NCBI RefSeq assembly: GCF_000177635.2
Contig: NC_014836.1
Location: 2,712,001 to 2,776,000 of the forward strand
Source: Desulfurispirillum indicum S5
Lineage (GTDB): Bacteria; Chrysiogenota; Chrysiogenetes; Chrysiogenales; Chrysiogenaceae
Reading direction: 5' to 3'
Length of the DNA: 64,000 nucleotides
Position numbers and translations under genes: made by a program
Part shown: piece after piece, positions 1-7,725 of the stretch
How the letters are laid out: every line of letters starts with the position of its first letter
How positions within the stretch are numbered: the first letter of the stretch is position 1
The notes under the pieces: generated by a model
What the model saw: the letters and a program-made list of their open reading frames with translations, nothing else
Databases searched by the model: none
Told to the model about the DNA's origin: nothing

Positions 1-459
1 CAGGGGCGACTGCTCCGCGTGCCCGTAGGGCGCCTGGACATCCTGACCATACCAGGCCTCCTTGAGGCGCCCTCCCAGCTCCATAATAGTGCCAAAGGGA
101 GGAAAGAGGCTGATGCTGCCAAAGACCAGCAGCCCGGTCAGGCCAAGGCTGACCAGCAGTTCCCCTTTGAGGCTGAAAGCCCGCGTAGCACGGTTGCGCA
201 GGTAGAAGAGCAGCACTTTCCAGTTATAGAGAATATGGAAAATCACGGCGACGACGAAGGCAAAAGAGGCAATGGTGTGCATGGCCTCCCAGCCGCCCTT
301 GTCAACACCCAGGAAATGCCACCCCGCCCAGCGGGCAACCCTGCCTTCCGGAATGACATAAAGCAGAAGCCCGCTGATGGTGAGAAGAATTGCGTTCAGA
401 GTAAGAAACAGGGAAACAAATCCGCGCACATGGAATGACCTGGTGGGTGCAACGCTCAT
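1..459 (-). CDS. DUF4405-like cytochrome b-type membrane protein, C-terminus beyond window
   Basis: The reading frame is open from an ATG at 459 to the left edge, so the protein is truncated (153 residues visible). It shows a hydrophobic segment at about residues 11-35, a second at about 63-80 and a third at about 103-120. Histidines near membrane segments (WHFLG, MHTIAS, FHILYNW) could be heme b ligands. The pattern of a helix, a WAGWHFLGVDKGGW-like loop and then an MHT..F helix is what I know from DUF4405 proteins, which resemble the membrane subunits of formate dehydrogenases and Ni-Fe hydrogenases. Function and redox partner are not visible here. The family call is from memory of the pattern and the missing C-terminus limits it. 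Confidence 0.65.
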   Translation of the reverse strand, partial: MSVAPTRSFHVRGFVSLFLTLNAILLTISGLLLYVIPEGRVARWAGWHFLGVDKGGWEAMHTIASFAFVVAVIFHILYNWKVLLFYLRNRATRAFSLKGELLVSLGLTGLLVFGSISLFPPFGTIMELGGRLKEAWYGQDVQAPYGHAEQSPL

Positions 460-581
460 GAAAAGCTCCAGTAAAGAAAATGTGTACCCCGATGGGCAAG
501 GGGGGGCCGCCACGTCACTCCACCGGCAGAAAAGATCTCTGCGTGTGGTGGAGTGAAAAGCGATGCCGGGAAAAACTCCAC

Positions 582-944
582 TTAGCGGCGGGGTCCACCA
601 CCGCCACTGGACTCGCTGTTGCCACGAGCACGATCGGCATTGCGGGCACCCAGAGCTGCACGTTCACTGCGTCGTTCTTTACGCAGGGCTTCGCGGCCGA
701 CAAAATTGTCGCAGTTGCCATCACCGTTCGCATCGACAAAATTTTCGCCGGCGTTGCGGCCAGCGCCGGTACCACGGGTGGGGCGGCTGTCCGCCACACC
801 ATCTCCCGTGGTGTCCACCCAGAAGGTGCCAGGGGCTGGACGGGTGTCAGTCTGGGCAGCAGCGGGCGCAATAAAAGTAAAGGCAGCAAGGGCAATAAAG
901 GCGATTGAGGCGGCAGTGCGCAAAGGGTTCATGTGCTTTTTCAT
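582..944 (-). CDS. Small secreted protein with two EF-hand-like Ca-binding loops
   Basis: 120 residues. The start at MKKHMNPLRTA is chosen because AAGGAG lies just upstream and a signal peptide follows, cleaved near APAAAQ. The mature part carries two Asp-rich loops, DTTGDGVADSRP and DANGDGNCDNF, resembling dockerin or EF-hand calcium loops. The C-terminal half is rich in Arg and Glu and then turns into Ser-Gly-Gly repeats. The second loop has the only mature cysteine. I do not recognise a named family; an extracytoplasmic Ca-binding role is inference. A longer frame upstream has no ribosome site and overlaps the folded leader at 957-1026, so it was not used. The gene appears to stand alone. 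Confidence 0.6.
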   Translation of the reverse strand: MKKHMNPLRTAASIAFIALAAFTFIAPAAAQTDTRPAPGTFWVDTTGDGVADSRPTRGTGAGRNAGENFVDANGDGNCDNFVGREALRKERRSERAALGARNADRARGNSESSGGGGPRR

Positions 945-956
945 GGTAAGCTCCTT

Positions 957-1026
957 GAAAAGTGTTTCCTCCATCTGGAGGGGTAAAGTTGCCAGCTCCC
1001 GTGTGCTGGCTCGGGAAACACTTTTC
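957..1026 (-). promoter_or_regulatory. Structured leader RNA directly before the ribosome site of the small secreted protein
   Basis: A perfect 13-bp inverted repeat (GAAAAGTGTTTCC at 957-969, its complement at 1014-1026) encloses two further hairpins: GCCAGC/GCTGGC at 991-1010 and CCTCC-AGAT-GGAGG (minus strand) next to the outer stem. Read on the minus strand this is a three-way junction whose 3' strand abuts the AAGGAG of the gene starting at 944. It matches no riboswitch class I can recall. A regulatory role is inference from position and fold. Confidence 0.5.
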
Positions 1027-1178
1027 ATGTGAGCAACTGGCGTGCCAACACGACAAAGCATTAATAGAAAATGCTTTACAATTCAGCAGAGGCAGGAAAA
1101 GGCGACAGATCCTGTCACGGCTCGACATTTTTGTCGAAAGGGTGGAGAAAGCAGCAGGCTTTTCAGGGTTCTGCCGAT

Positions 1179-1213
1179 AAAAAAATCCCCCCGGTGGCGC
1201 TGCACCCGGGGGG
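1179..1213 (-). terminator. Rho-independent terminator downstream of purD
   Basis: An 8-bp G/C stem (CCCCCCGG at 1187-1194 with CCGGGGGG at 1206-1213) is followed on the minus strand by a run of seven T (1179-1185). It lies about 180 bases past the purD stop, with a partial LR repeat between. The stretch from here to 1026 holds nothing I can recognise. Confidence 0.7.
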
Positions 1214-1388
1214 CCGCTTCCCAGCCACTTTTTGCGGGTAAAAAGTGGCAAAAGAAACTCGTATATATGGTGAGGATAACGTCAAGCGACGCCGTCTATG
1301 CAGAACCATTTCTGCCATTTCAATATGGCATCAGTGTCGACGCCGACAACCTGCCGCTTCGGGGGGGTGCGAAACTTCAGATATCCGT
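1206..1388 (+). repeat. Partial LR repeat (3' end only)
   Basis: Matches the right end of the LR element at 9590-9757 and 63345-63506. It has the GCCACTTTTT/AAAAAGTGGC hairpin, the GCAGAACCATTTCTGCCATT segment and the terminal GGTGCGAAACTT block. It lies immediately downstream of the purD stop codon. No coding potential is seen. Confidence 0.75.
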
Positions 1389-1389
1389 T

Positions 1390-2661
1390 TTATTTCTTTA
1401 GTCCCTTGGCGCCGATATCGCGGCGGAAGTAGGCGCCTTCCCAGTGAATACAGTCGGTGGCGGCGTAGGCGCGATCGATGGCCTGCTGCAGGGTATTGCC
1501 CTTGGCGGTCACTCCCAGCACGCGCCCTCCGCTGTTGACGATCTGGCCATCTTTTTCGGCGGTTCCCGCGTGGAAGACCATCACGTCTTCCACGGCGGCG
1601 GCACGATCAAGCCCGCTGATGGGAAAACCCCTGGTGTACTCGGCGGGATAGCCGCCACTGGCCATGACCACGCAGATGGTGGGGTCGTCATGCCACTCAA
1701 TGGTGGTCTCGTGCAGGCGGCCCTCCACGCAGGCCAGCATGATTTCCACAATATCGCTTTTCAGGCGCATGAGCACCGGCTGGGCTTCGGGGTCACCAAA
1801 GCGCACGTTGAACTCCAGCACCTGGATCCTGCCCTGGTCAATCATCAAGCCACCGTAGAGGATGCCTTTGAAGGGGCGACCTTCGCGGGCCATGCCGTCA
1901 ATCATGGGCTGCATGACCGTCCGCATGGCTTCCTGCTGCAGTTCGGGGGTCAGGATGGGGGCAGGGGAGTAGGCGCCCATGCCACCGGTATTGGGGCCGC
2001 GATCCCCTTCGTAGACCTGTTTGTGGTCCTGGGCAGGCACCATGGCCACAGCGGTTTTGCCATCACAGAAAGCCAGCAGGCTGGCCTCTTCGCCAGCCAG
2101 GAAATCCTCAATGACCACTTCGTCGCCACTGGTTCCGAACACCTTGTCTTCCATGATATGGGCGATGGCCTCCAGGGCCTCTTCAACGGTAAAGGCCACA
2201 GTAACGCCTTTGCCCGCCGCCAGGCCACTGGCCTTGACCACGATGGGAGCACCCTTTTCCTGAACATAGGCACGGGCGCTGGCAGCATCGGTGAAGGTGC
2301 GGTGCTGCGCGGTGGGAACGCCATACTTGTCCATGATCATCTTGCAGTAGGCTTTGGAGCCCTCCAGCTCGGCAGCACCCTGGGATGGACCGAAGGCCTT
2401 CAGGCCACAGGACTCAAAAAAGTCCACGATACCCAGAGTCAGGGGCAGTTCCGGGCCCACCACGGTAAGATCGATATGTGTATCCCTGGCGAAGCTTGCC
2501 AGACTGTGCAGATCGTCCACGGCAATATCCACGCACTGGGCGATGGTCGCAATACCAGGGTTTCCGGGCGCGCAGTAGATATTTTCCACACGGGGTGATT
2601 GGCTGATTTTCCAGACGAGGGCATGCTCACGCCCCCCGCCACCGACGACGAGGATATTCAT
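1390..2661 (-). CDS. purD: Phosphoribosylamine-glycine ligase (GAR synthetase)
   Basis: 423 residues, the usual length for bacterial PurD. The enzyme joins glycine to 5-phosphoribosylamine using ATP, the second step of de novo purine synthesis in the cytosol. Visible hallmarks are the N-terminal VVGGGGREHALVWK, the VVGPELPL motif, the ATP-grasp segment VVKASGLAAGKGV, the QDHKQVYEGDRGPNTGGMG block and the metal-binding FNVRFGDPEAQ. The start has an AAGGAAG ribosome site. It is 11 bases downstream of the GntR-family regulator on the same strand, so the two are probably cotranscribed. Other purine genes (purB, purN, purM) follow within 7 kb. Confidence 0.97.
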   Translation of the reverse strand: MNILVVGGGGREHALVWKISQSPRVENIYCAPGNPGIATIAQCVDIAVDDLHSLASFARDTHIDLTVVGPELPLTLGIVDFFESCGLKAFGPSQGAAELEGSKAYCKMIMDKYGVPTAQHRTFTDAASARAYVQEKGAPIVVKASGLAAGKGVTVAFTVEEALEAIAHIMEDKVFGTSGDEVVIEDFLAGEEASLLAFCDGKTAVAMVPAQDHKQVYEGDRGPNTGGMGAYSPAPILTPELQQEAMRTVMQPMIDGMAREGRPFKGILYGGLMIDQGRIQVLEFNVRFGDPEAQPVLMRLKSDIVEIMLACVEGRLHETTIEWHDDPTICVVMASGGYPAEYTRGFPISGLDRAAAVEDVMVFHAGTAEKDGQIVNSGGRVLGVTAKGNTLQQAIDRAYAATDCIHWEGAYFRRDIGAKGLKK

Positions 2662-2672
2662 ACAGGCTTCCT

Positions 2673-3326
2673 TTATGATTTTTTACTGAGCAGGAGTTTC
2701 TTGAGGCGTTCGCCACTCTGCAGAACGTGATTGTACACCAGATCCTCCACCAGCTTGGCATCTTTGGCCCCAAAGGCATCAATTATGCTCTGATGGTCAA
2801 GGACAGCGGCGTCAACCTTGTCAGTCATGGTCATGGCCAGGTTGCGGAAGCGGTCGAACTGCCGTGAAAGGCTGTAGAGAATGCGAATAAGCCGCTCGTT
2901 CTGACACTTGTTGATGAAAATGGCGTGAAAACTGTTGTTAATAAAAGAGTAATCGCGACTGACCACCTGCCCCTGCAGCTTTTCCAGCTCCGTGTTCTTG
3001 CGGGACATCACCGCGATATCCTCCGGGGTGATGTAGGGAGCGCTGAGATAGGCGGCCAGCCCCTCAAGCTTGGCGGCAATCAGGTAGAGATCGTCGACGT
3101 CCTTGGGGGTAATCTCGGTGACAATGGCTCCCTTGCGGGGAATGATTTTGATAAAACCCTCGCCTTCCAGTTGACGGAAAGCTTCGCGGATAGGTGTTCG
3201 GCTGATGCCGAAGCGCTCCGAGAGCTTGGGCTCCACCAGGCGTTCACCCGGCTTGAGCGTGCACAATATAATATCTTCACGAATGCTGTCAGCTATAGTA
3301 TCCTTGAGCGACTTTCCGTATTCCAT
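2673..3326 (-). CDS. GntR-family regulator, FadR/FCD subgroup
   Basis: 217 residues. The N-terminal winged helix-turn-helix (about 10-75) contains ERFGISRTPIREAFRQLEGEG, split here as ISRTPIREAFRQLEGEG, the typical GntR DNA-recognition region. The C-terminal helical domain (about 80-210) has the FCD pattern, with a D in SFINNSFH and later histidines in DHQSIIDAF and YNHVLQSG that usually bind a metal and a carboxylate ligand. FadR-subgroup regulators bind T.GT..AC.A palindromes. Such a site lies in the divergent purB promoter (3381-3388) and another upstream of acnB (12444-12455). A role sensing an organic acid and repressing purB and acnB is inference. It lies upstream of purD in one probable operon. 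Confidence 0.9.
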   Translation of the reverse strand: MEYGKSLKDTIADSIREDIILCTLKPGERLVEPKLSERFGISRTPIREAFRQLEGEGFIKIIPRKGAIVTEITPKDVDDLYLIAAKLEGLAAYLSAPYITPEDIAVMSRKNTELEKLQGQVVSRDYSFINNSFHAIFINKCQNERLIRILYSLSRQFDRFRNLAMTMTDKVDAAVLDHQSIIDAFGAKDAKLVEDLVYNHVLQSGERLKKLLLSKKS

Positions 3327-3371
3327 GGGTGCCCCCTGCCAAGAGAGTTATTCTTGCATAATCTAGCATGA

Positions 3372-3399
3372 TTGGCATACTGTATACAATCGCTAAGAT
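3372..3399 (+). promoter_or_regulatory. Putative purB promoter with a GntR operator in the spacer
   Basis: TTGGCA at 3372-3377 and TAAGAT at 3394-3399 are spaced 16 bases apart, as in a sigma-70 promoter. The palindrome TGTATACA (3381-3388, wider context ACTGTATACAAT) lies between them and fits the FadR-subgroup operator. Transcription would start about 90 bases before the purB ATG. The regulator gene starts divergently at 3326. Confidence 0.5.
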
Positions 3400-3496
3400 T
3401 CCCGGGCAGCCCTTCGACGGAAAACTTTTTTCACCCACGCCGGGGAAGATTCCGGCAATATCTGCTCCTTTTCCAACTCCATTCGAGGTTTTCTTC

Positions 3497-4930
3497 ATGC
3501 GCAACGATATCTATGTTTCGCCTTTTTCCCAACGCTATGCTTCCAAGGAAATGTCCTACCTCTTCAGCAATGATTTCAAATTCTCCACCTGGCGAAAACT
3601 GTGGGTAACCCTGGCACGCTGCCAGCGGGAACTGGGCCTGGATATCACCCAGGAGCAGATCGACCAGATGGAAGCCCATATTCACGATATCGACTATGAG
3701 CAGGCCGCCGCATTTGAAAAGAAACTGCGCCACGACGTCATGGCCCATGTGCACACCTTTGGCGAGCAGGTGCCCGAAGCCATGCCCATCATCCATCTGG
3801 GAGCCACCAGCGCCTACGTGGGAGACAACACCGATCTGATCCAGATGCGTGAAGCCCTGGAGCTGGTGCGCGCCAAGCTGGTCAATCTCATGCAGAACCT
3901 GGCCGACTTCGCCCTGAAACATAAAGATCTGCCCACCCTGGGATACACCCACTTCCAGCCAGCCCAGCTGACAACCGTCGGCAAGCGGGCGGCCCTGTGG
4001 CTGCAGGATCTGCTGCTGGACTTCCATGAAATCGAGCATCGCATCGACCAGCTGCACTTCCGCGGCGTCAAGGGAACCACCGGTACCCAGGCGTCATTCA
4101 TGGAACTCTTCAACGGCGACCACGCAAAAATCCGTCAACTCGACCAGATGGTCAGCCAGGCCATGGGCTTTGATAAGGTCCTCACCATCACCGGTCAGAC
4201 CTACAGCCGCAAACAGGATGCCCTGGTGCTGGGAAGCCTGGCGCAGCTGTCCAGCAGTGCCCACAAGATGGCCACCGACCTGCGCCTGCTGGCCAACCTC
4301 AAGGAAGTGGAAGAGCCCTTCGAAAAAGACCAGATCGGCTCATCGGCCATGGCCTACAAACGCAATCCCATGCGCAGCGAGCGAGTCTGCGCCCTGGCAC
4401 GCTTCGTCATGAGCAACGTGATGAATCCCCTGCAGACCCAGTCTGTCCAGTGGTTCGAGCGCACCCTGGACGACTCGGCCAACAAACGTCTGGCAACACC
4501 CGAAGCCTTCCTGGCCACCGACTCCCTGCTGGATATACTCATCAACATCACATCGGGCATGGTGGTCTACCCCAGGATGATCCACAAGCACCTCATGGCC
4601 GAACTGCCCTTTATTGCCACCGAAAACATCATGATGGCCGCCGTCAAGAAGGGCGGCAACCGCCAGGAAATTCACGAAATCATCCGCCAGCACTCCATCG
4701 CTGCCGGCAATCAAGTCAAGATGGAGGGCGGGGAAAATGACCTGCTGCAGCGCCTGGCCGACGACACGCGCTTTGACCTGAACCTGCAGGAGCTGCAGCA
4801 GACCCTGGAGCCTTCCCGCTATGTGGGCCGCGCGCCCCAGCAGACCGAAGAATTCATACGCGACGAAATCCAGCCCATCCTCAAACACTATGCCCACGTC
4901 CTCGGGGTATCAGTGGAACTGAAAGTATAG
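3497..4930 (+). CDS. purB: Adenylosuccinate lyase, metazoan-like type
   Basis: 477 residues from the ATG at MRNDIYVSPFSQRYAS. An upstream in-frame start at 3368 overlaps the promoter and was not used. The enzyme splits SAICAR and adenylosuccinate with release of fumarate in purine synthesis. Fumarase-superfamily signatures are GATSAYVGDNTDL, TLGYTHFQPAQLTTVGKR and the catalytic-loop signature SSAMAYKRNPMRSERV. The motifs RHDVMAHVHTFGEQVPEA and QSVQWFERTLDDSANKR resemble human ADSL much more than the E. coli or B. subtilis enzymes, as far as I can recall those sequences, and the length (human 484) agrees. It is followed after 9 bases by an outer-membrane protein gene. Confidence 0.95.
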   Translation: MRNDIYVSPFSQRYASKEMSYLFSNDFKFSTWRKLWVTLARCQRELGLDITQEQIDQMEAHIHDIDYEQAAAFEKKLRHDVMAHVHTFGEQVPEAMPIIHLGATSAYVGDNTDLIQMREALELVRAKLVNLMQNLADFALKHKDLPTLGYTHFQPAQLTTVGKRAALWLQDLLLDFHEIEHRIDQLHFRGVKGTTGTQASFMELFNGDHAKIRQLDQMVSQAMGFDKVLTITGQTYSRKQDALVLGSLAQLSSSAHKMATDLRLLANLKEVEEPFEKDQIGSSAMAYKRNPMRSERVCALARFVMSNVMNPLQTQSVQWFERTLDDSANKRLATPEAFLATDSLLDILINITSGMVVYPRMIHKHLMAELPFIATENIMMAAVKKGGNRQEIHEIIRQHSIAAGNQVKMEGGENDLLQRLADDTRFDLNLQELQQTLEPSRYVGRAPQQTEEFIRDEIQPILKHYAHVLGVSVELKV

Positions 4931-4939
4931 GAGAATGCA

Positions 4940-5518
4940 ATGAGCCCAATGGCACGAATCAAGCGCGGCATCTGCAGCGTGGCGCTGCTCTGCCTGTTCA
5001 GCGTACCCGCTCTGGCCGACTGGCTGGACATCAACATCAACGACGAAACCCTGTTCCTGGAATACAGTTACATGCCGTTCTATGAAAGCAACCTGCACAT
5101 GAGCTTCGGATACCTGTACTACTCCGAAAGCGATGGAGATGACGTGCACGCCGGCATGATCGGCATGTTCATCGCCGAGCGCCTGGCGGAAAACACCAGC
5201 GTCGCCATCGGCGGCAAGGCCTATGCCATCGACGCCCTGGGAGAAAAAGCCGTCTCCATCGCCCTGGGCGGCGCCGTGCGCCAGAACTTCCCCTTCGCGC
5301 CCCTGGCAGGCGTGGAGGCCTATGGGTACATGGCCCCCAAGGTAACCTCCTTTGGCAAAGCGGAACGCATGTTTGAAACTGGCGCGCGAGTCTTCTACGA
5401 AGTGCTGGTCAACGCTGATGTGTACCTGGGCTATCGCAACCTGCAGGTCAAGTACGACGGTGGCTCCATGGAAGAAGCGGAAGACGGGTTTCATATCGGC
5501 CTGAGAATGCGCTTCTGA
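4940..5518 (+). CDS. YfaZ-like outer-membrane protein
   Basis: 192 residues with a signal peptide (hydrophobic stretch LCLFSVPALA, cleavage after ALA). Alternating hydrophobic strands and a C-terminal FHIGLRMRF ending in Phe indicate a small outer-membrane beta-barrel. The overall pattern (YMPFYESNLHMSFGYLYYSE near the N-terminus, written in two parts YMPFYESN and LHMSFGYLYYSE) matches what I know of the YfaZ family, whose function is unknown. AGGAG precedes the ATG at 4940; a second ATG at 4949 is possible. It is 9 bases after purB and probably cotranscribed, but a functional link to purine synthesis is not obvious. Confidence 0.7.
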   Translation: MSPMARIKRGICSVALLCLFSVPALADWLDININDETLFLEYSYMPFYESNLHMSFGYLYYSESDGDDVHAGMIGMFIAERLAENTSVAIGGKAYAIDALGEKAVSIALGGAVRQNFPFAPLAGVEAYGYMAPKVTSFGKAERMFETGARVFYEVLVNADVYLGYRNLQVKYDGGSMEEAEDGFHIGLRMRF

Positions 5519-5529
5519 GCAAGGCCGCA

Positions 5530-5752
5530 AAACGCCCCCCATGCTGCCCTTTTCAGCAAACCTCTTGCCTGGAACTGGGGACCCACCCATCGTGGCGATT
5601 TGTTTACGGTTGCCGCCCTCGTGGCAAGGCAGAAGCAGTCAGCTCCCCCCTGAGCCCGTCCGGTGAGTGCGACGCCTGGCTGGCAAGACCCGAACGGGGC
5701 ACTCACAGGAAGTGAGTGCCCCGGCAGCACTGCAGGGAAGCAGGGAAAGTGA
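5530..5752 (-). repeat. Partial LR repeat with internal deletion
   Basis: This reverse-oriented copy of the LR element fills the gap between two converging genes (5519-5815). Recognisable blocks are the Cys-Gly-rich-looking GCCGCCCTCGTGGC segment and CCCCTGAGCCCGTCCGGTGA, plus the ACTCACAGGAAGTGAGTG hairpin. The piece that joins the GTGGC block to the CCCCTGAGC block in other copies is missing. No gene or clear terminator is seen in the gap. Confidence 0.7.
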
Positions 5753-5815
5753 AGTACTTACGCGCGGCAACCGACTGGCATTTAACGCCTCAGGCCCAAG
5801 CCAAGAGCTGAAAAA

Positions 5816-7120
5816 TCACCTGGGCTGATCCGCCCCATAGACAAGGAAATCTGGTTCTGCGTCCAGCCACTGCTGGGCGCATTGCTGTATCTGCTGGGCC
5901 GTGACGGCAAAGATACGCTCAGGATAGCTGGCATCGTGCTCGGCACCCAGCCCCATGGCAATATTCAGCAGTGCCGAAAATCCCTGATCGCCGATGGTTT
6001 CACGGCTGAGGGCATGATTTCCCACCAGGTAATTCTGAGCCCGCTGCAGCTCGCTCTCGCTGACCAGCTCGTCGCGAAGCTGACGAAAGTGGCGCTGCAT
6101 GGCATCCAGCGCATAGGCCGCGTTGTGGCGCGCCGTACCCATATAGGCATCGATGGAAGCGTTGACCATGGTGGTCCCCAAGCTGGCATTCACCGAATAG
6201 GCCAACCCTTCTCTCTCCCGCAGCTGGCTGAACATACGGCTTCCCATGCCACCACCCAGTATGGCGGTTCCCACCTGCAGGGGAGGAAAGCAGGGGTCAT
6301 CAGCTCCGGGGGCCCCATAGCGCAGGAAGATGTGGGCCTGCTGACCGGGCGCGTCGTGCCAGCGCTGCAGGGGCGAGGCCGTATCGAAGTGCACAAATGC
6401 CTTCAGGGCAGTCTCATCATCGGCGGGCAGGGCGCTGAGCTGACTGACGACCAATTCAATCAACGGCTGATCAAGGTCGCCGGCCAGCAGGAAGTACGCA
6501 CCACCAGAGCGGGCGATAACCCGGCGGTGGTAGTCGCGAACCTCGTCAATACTCAGGTTTGCGGTGGCTTCAGCATCGCCGGTGGCCGTGAAAGCCATGG
6601 GGGTACCGGCAAAGAGTTCGCGGCGAAAAAGCCAGGCGCCGTGACGGTGGGCGATGGCCTGCCGGTTGGCAATGGCCGCCATGGTCTGGTTGCGGATAAC
6701 TTCAAAGCGCTCCGGCGGCAGCAGTGGTTCGCGCTGCATGGAGACGAGGAAGGAGAGGGTGGTCGCCGCGTCATCACGGTGAACCGTAGCGCTGAGAGCT
6801 CCCAGGCGATTATAGCTCTGGGCACCGATGGAGCCACCGTTCTCCTCAATGGAGTGCAGCTGCTGCCGGGAGTAAGTGCGGGTGCCCTCACTGAGCAGGG
6901 CGTAGGTTATGGAAGCCAGGGAGTTGTCTTCGGATTGGGCCACGACGCCACCGGGCTGGTAGAAGCCCATGGAGACCAGCGGCAGGTTTGCGTCACGCAG
7001 CATCACCATGGTGATACCATTTTCCAGAGTGCGTATCTCGGCACCATTGCGCGCGGCGGCAGTACACACCAGCAGGACGCTCAGCAGCACCCCGGTCAGG
7101 ACACGCTGCCACGCCTTCAT
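5816..7120 (-). CDS. M16-family peptidase homologue lacking the HxxEH zinc motif
   Basis: 434 residues with an N-terminal signal peptide (VLLSVLLVCTAAA). Two M16 domains are visible: residues about 25-200, and about 210-430 containing SQLREREGLAYSVNASLG, the typical second-domain substrate-binding stretch. The first domain has ITYALLSEGT where active members have HFLEH, so the zinc site is absent. Non-catalytic M16 proteins of this kind normally pair with a catalytic one encoded next to them; no partner is in this window. The start ATG overlaps the purN stop by four bases (ATGA), so it is translated with purM-purN. It probably acts in the periplasm. Confidence 0.85.
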   Translation of the reverse strand: MKAWQRVLTGVLLSVLLVCTAAARNGAEIRTLENGITMVMLRDANLPLVSMGFYQPGGVVAQSEDNSLASITYALLSEGTRTYSRQQLHSIEENGGSIGAQSYNRLGALSATVHRDDAATTLSFLVSMQREPLLPPERFEVIRNQTMAAIANRQAIAHRHGAWLFRRELFAGTPMAFTATGDAEATANLSIDEVRDYHRRVIARSGGAYFLLAGDLDQPLIELVVSQLSALPADDETALKAFVHFDTASPLQRWHDAPGQQAHIFLRYGAPGADDPCFPPLQVGTAILGGGMGSRMFSQLREREGLAYSVNASLGTTMVNASIDAYMGTARHNAAYALDAMQRHFRQLRDELVSESELQRAQNYLVGNHALSRETIGDQGFSALLNIAMGLGAEHDASYPERIFAVTAQQIQQCAQQWLDAEPDFLVYGADQPR

Positions 7121-7725
7121 TTCAGCAACACCCGGCGGCCCTGAATTTCATACTTCCCCGCAACCACCAGGGCAATGGCTTCGCTGTAGGCCACATGCTC
7201 CTGCTCCAGAATACGACGGGAGAGAGCGGCAGCATCATCGGCAGGCAGCACGGGCACAACCTTCTGCACGATAATCGGCCCCGCATCCAGGTCGTTGGTC
7301 ACAAAGTGAACCGTGCAACCCGAATAGCGCACACCGTAGTCAAGGGCCTGCTGCTGGGCATCCAGCCCGATGAAGGAAGGCAGCAGGGAAGGGTGGATAT
7401 TGAGAATGCGCCGGGGAAAAGCATTGATAAAGCCTTCTCCCAGAATGCGCATGAATCCGGCCAGAATAATGAAGTCCACGTTGCGGGCCTGCAGACCATC
7501 GATCATGGCCTGCTCCCACTCCTGCTTGCTGGCGTACTGCCTGCGGGCGCAGACCATGGTGTCGATGCCCCGCCGGCGGGCCTCTTCCAGCCCAGGGGCA
7601 TCGGGCTTGTCGGAAAGCACCACATCAATATGGCACCCCTGGAGGGCACCGCTGGCAATCGTTTCGGCAATGGCCACAAAGTTGGAGCCACGCCCGGAGA
7701 GCATGACCGCCAGCTTCTTACTCAT
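7117..7725 (-). CDS. purN: Phosphoribosylglycinamide formyltransferase
   Basis: 202 residues from MSKKLAVMLSGRGSNF. The longer upstream frame lies inside purM and was not used. The enzyme transfers a formyl group from 10-formyl-tetrahydrofolate to GAR. Hallmarks are the phosphate-binding SGRGSNF, the folate-site FIILAGFMRIL, the catalytic block LNIHPSLLPSF (the Asn-His pair) and the Asp in DLDAGPII. The purM stop and the purN ATG overlap by eight bases. The M16 homologue follows with a four-base overlap. Confidence 0.96.
   Translation of the reverse strand: MSKKLAVMLSGRGSNFVAIAETIASGALQGCHIDVVLSDKPDAPGLEEARRRGIDTMVCARRQYASKQEWEQAMIDGLQARNVDFIILAGFMRILGEGFINAFPRRILNIHPSLLPSFIGLDAQQQALDYGVRYSGCTVHFVTNDLDAGPIIVQKVVPVLPADDAAALSRRILEQEHVAYSEAIALVVAGKYEIQGRRVLLK

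Noticed and set aside
3368-3496. N-terminal extension of purB
   Set aside because: It runs through the promoter and operator and has no counterpart in the family.
5882-7144. A 420-residue plus frame opposite the M16 homologue
   Set aside because: Antisense to a gene with signal peptide and M16 motifs; no domain of its own.
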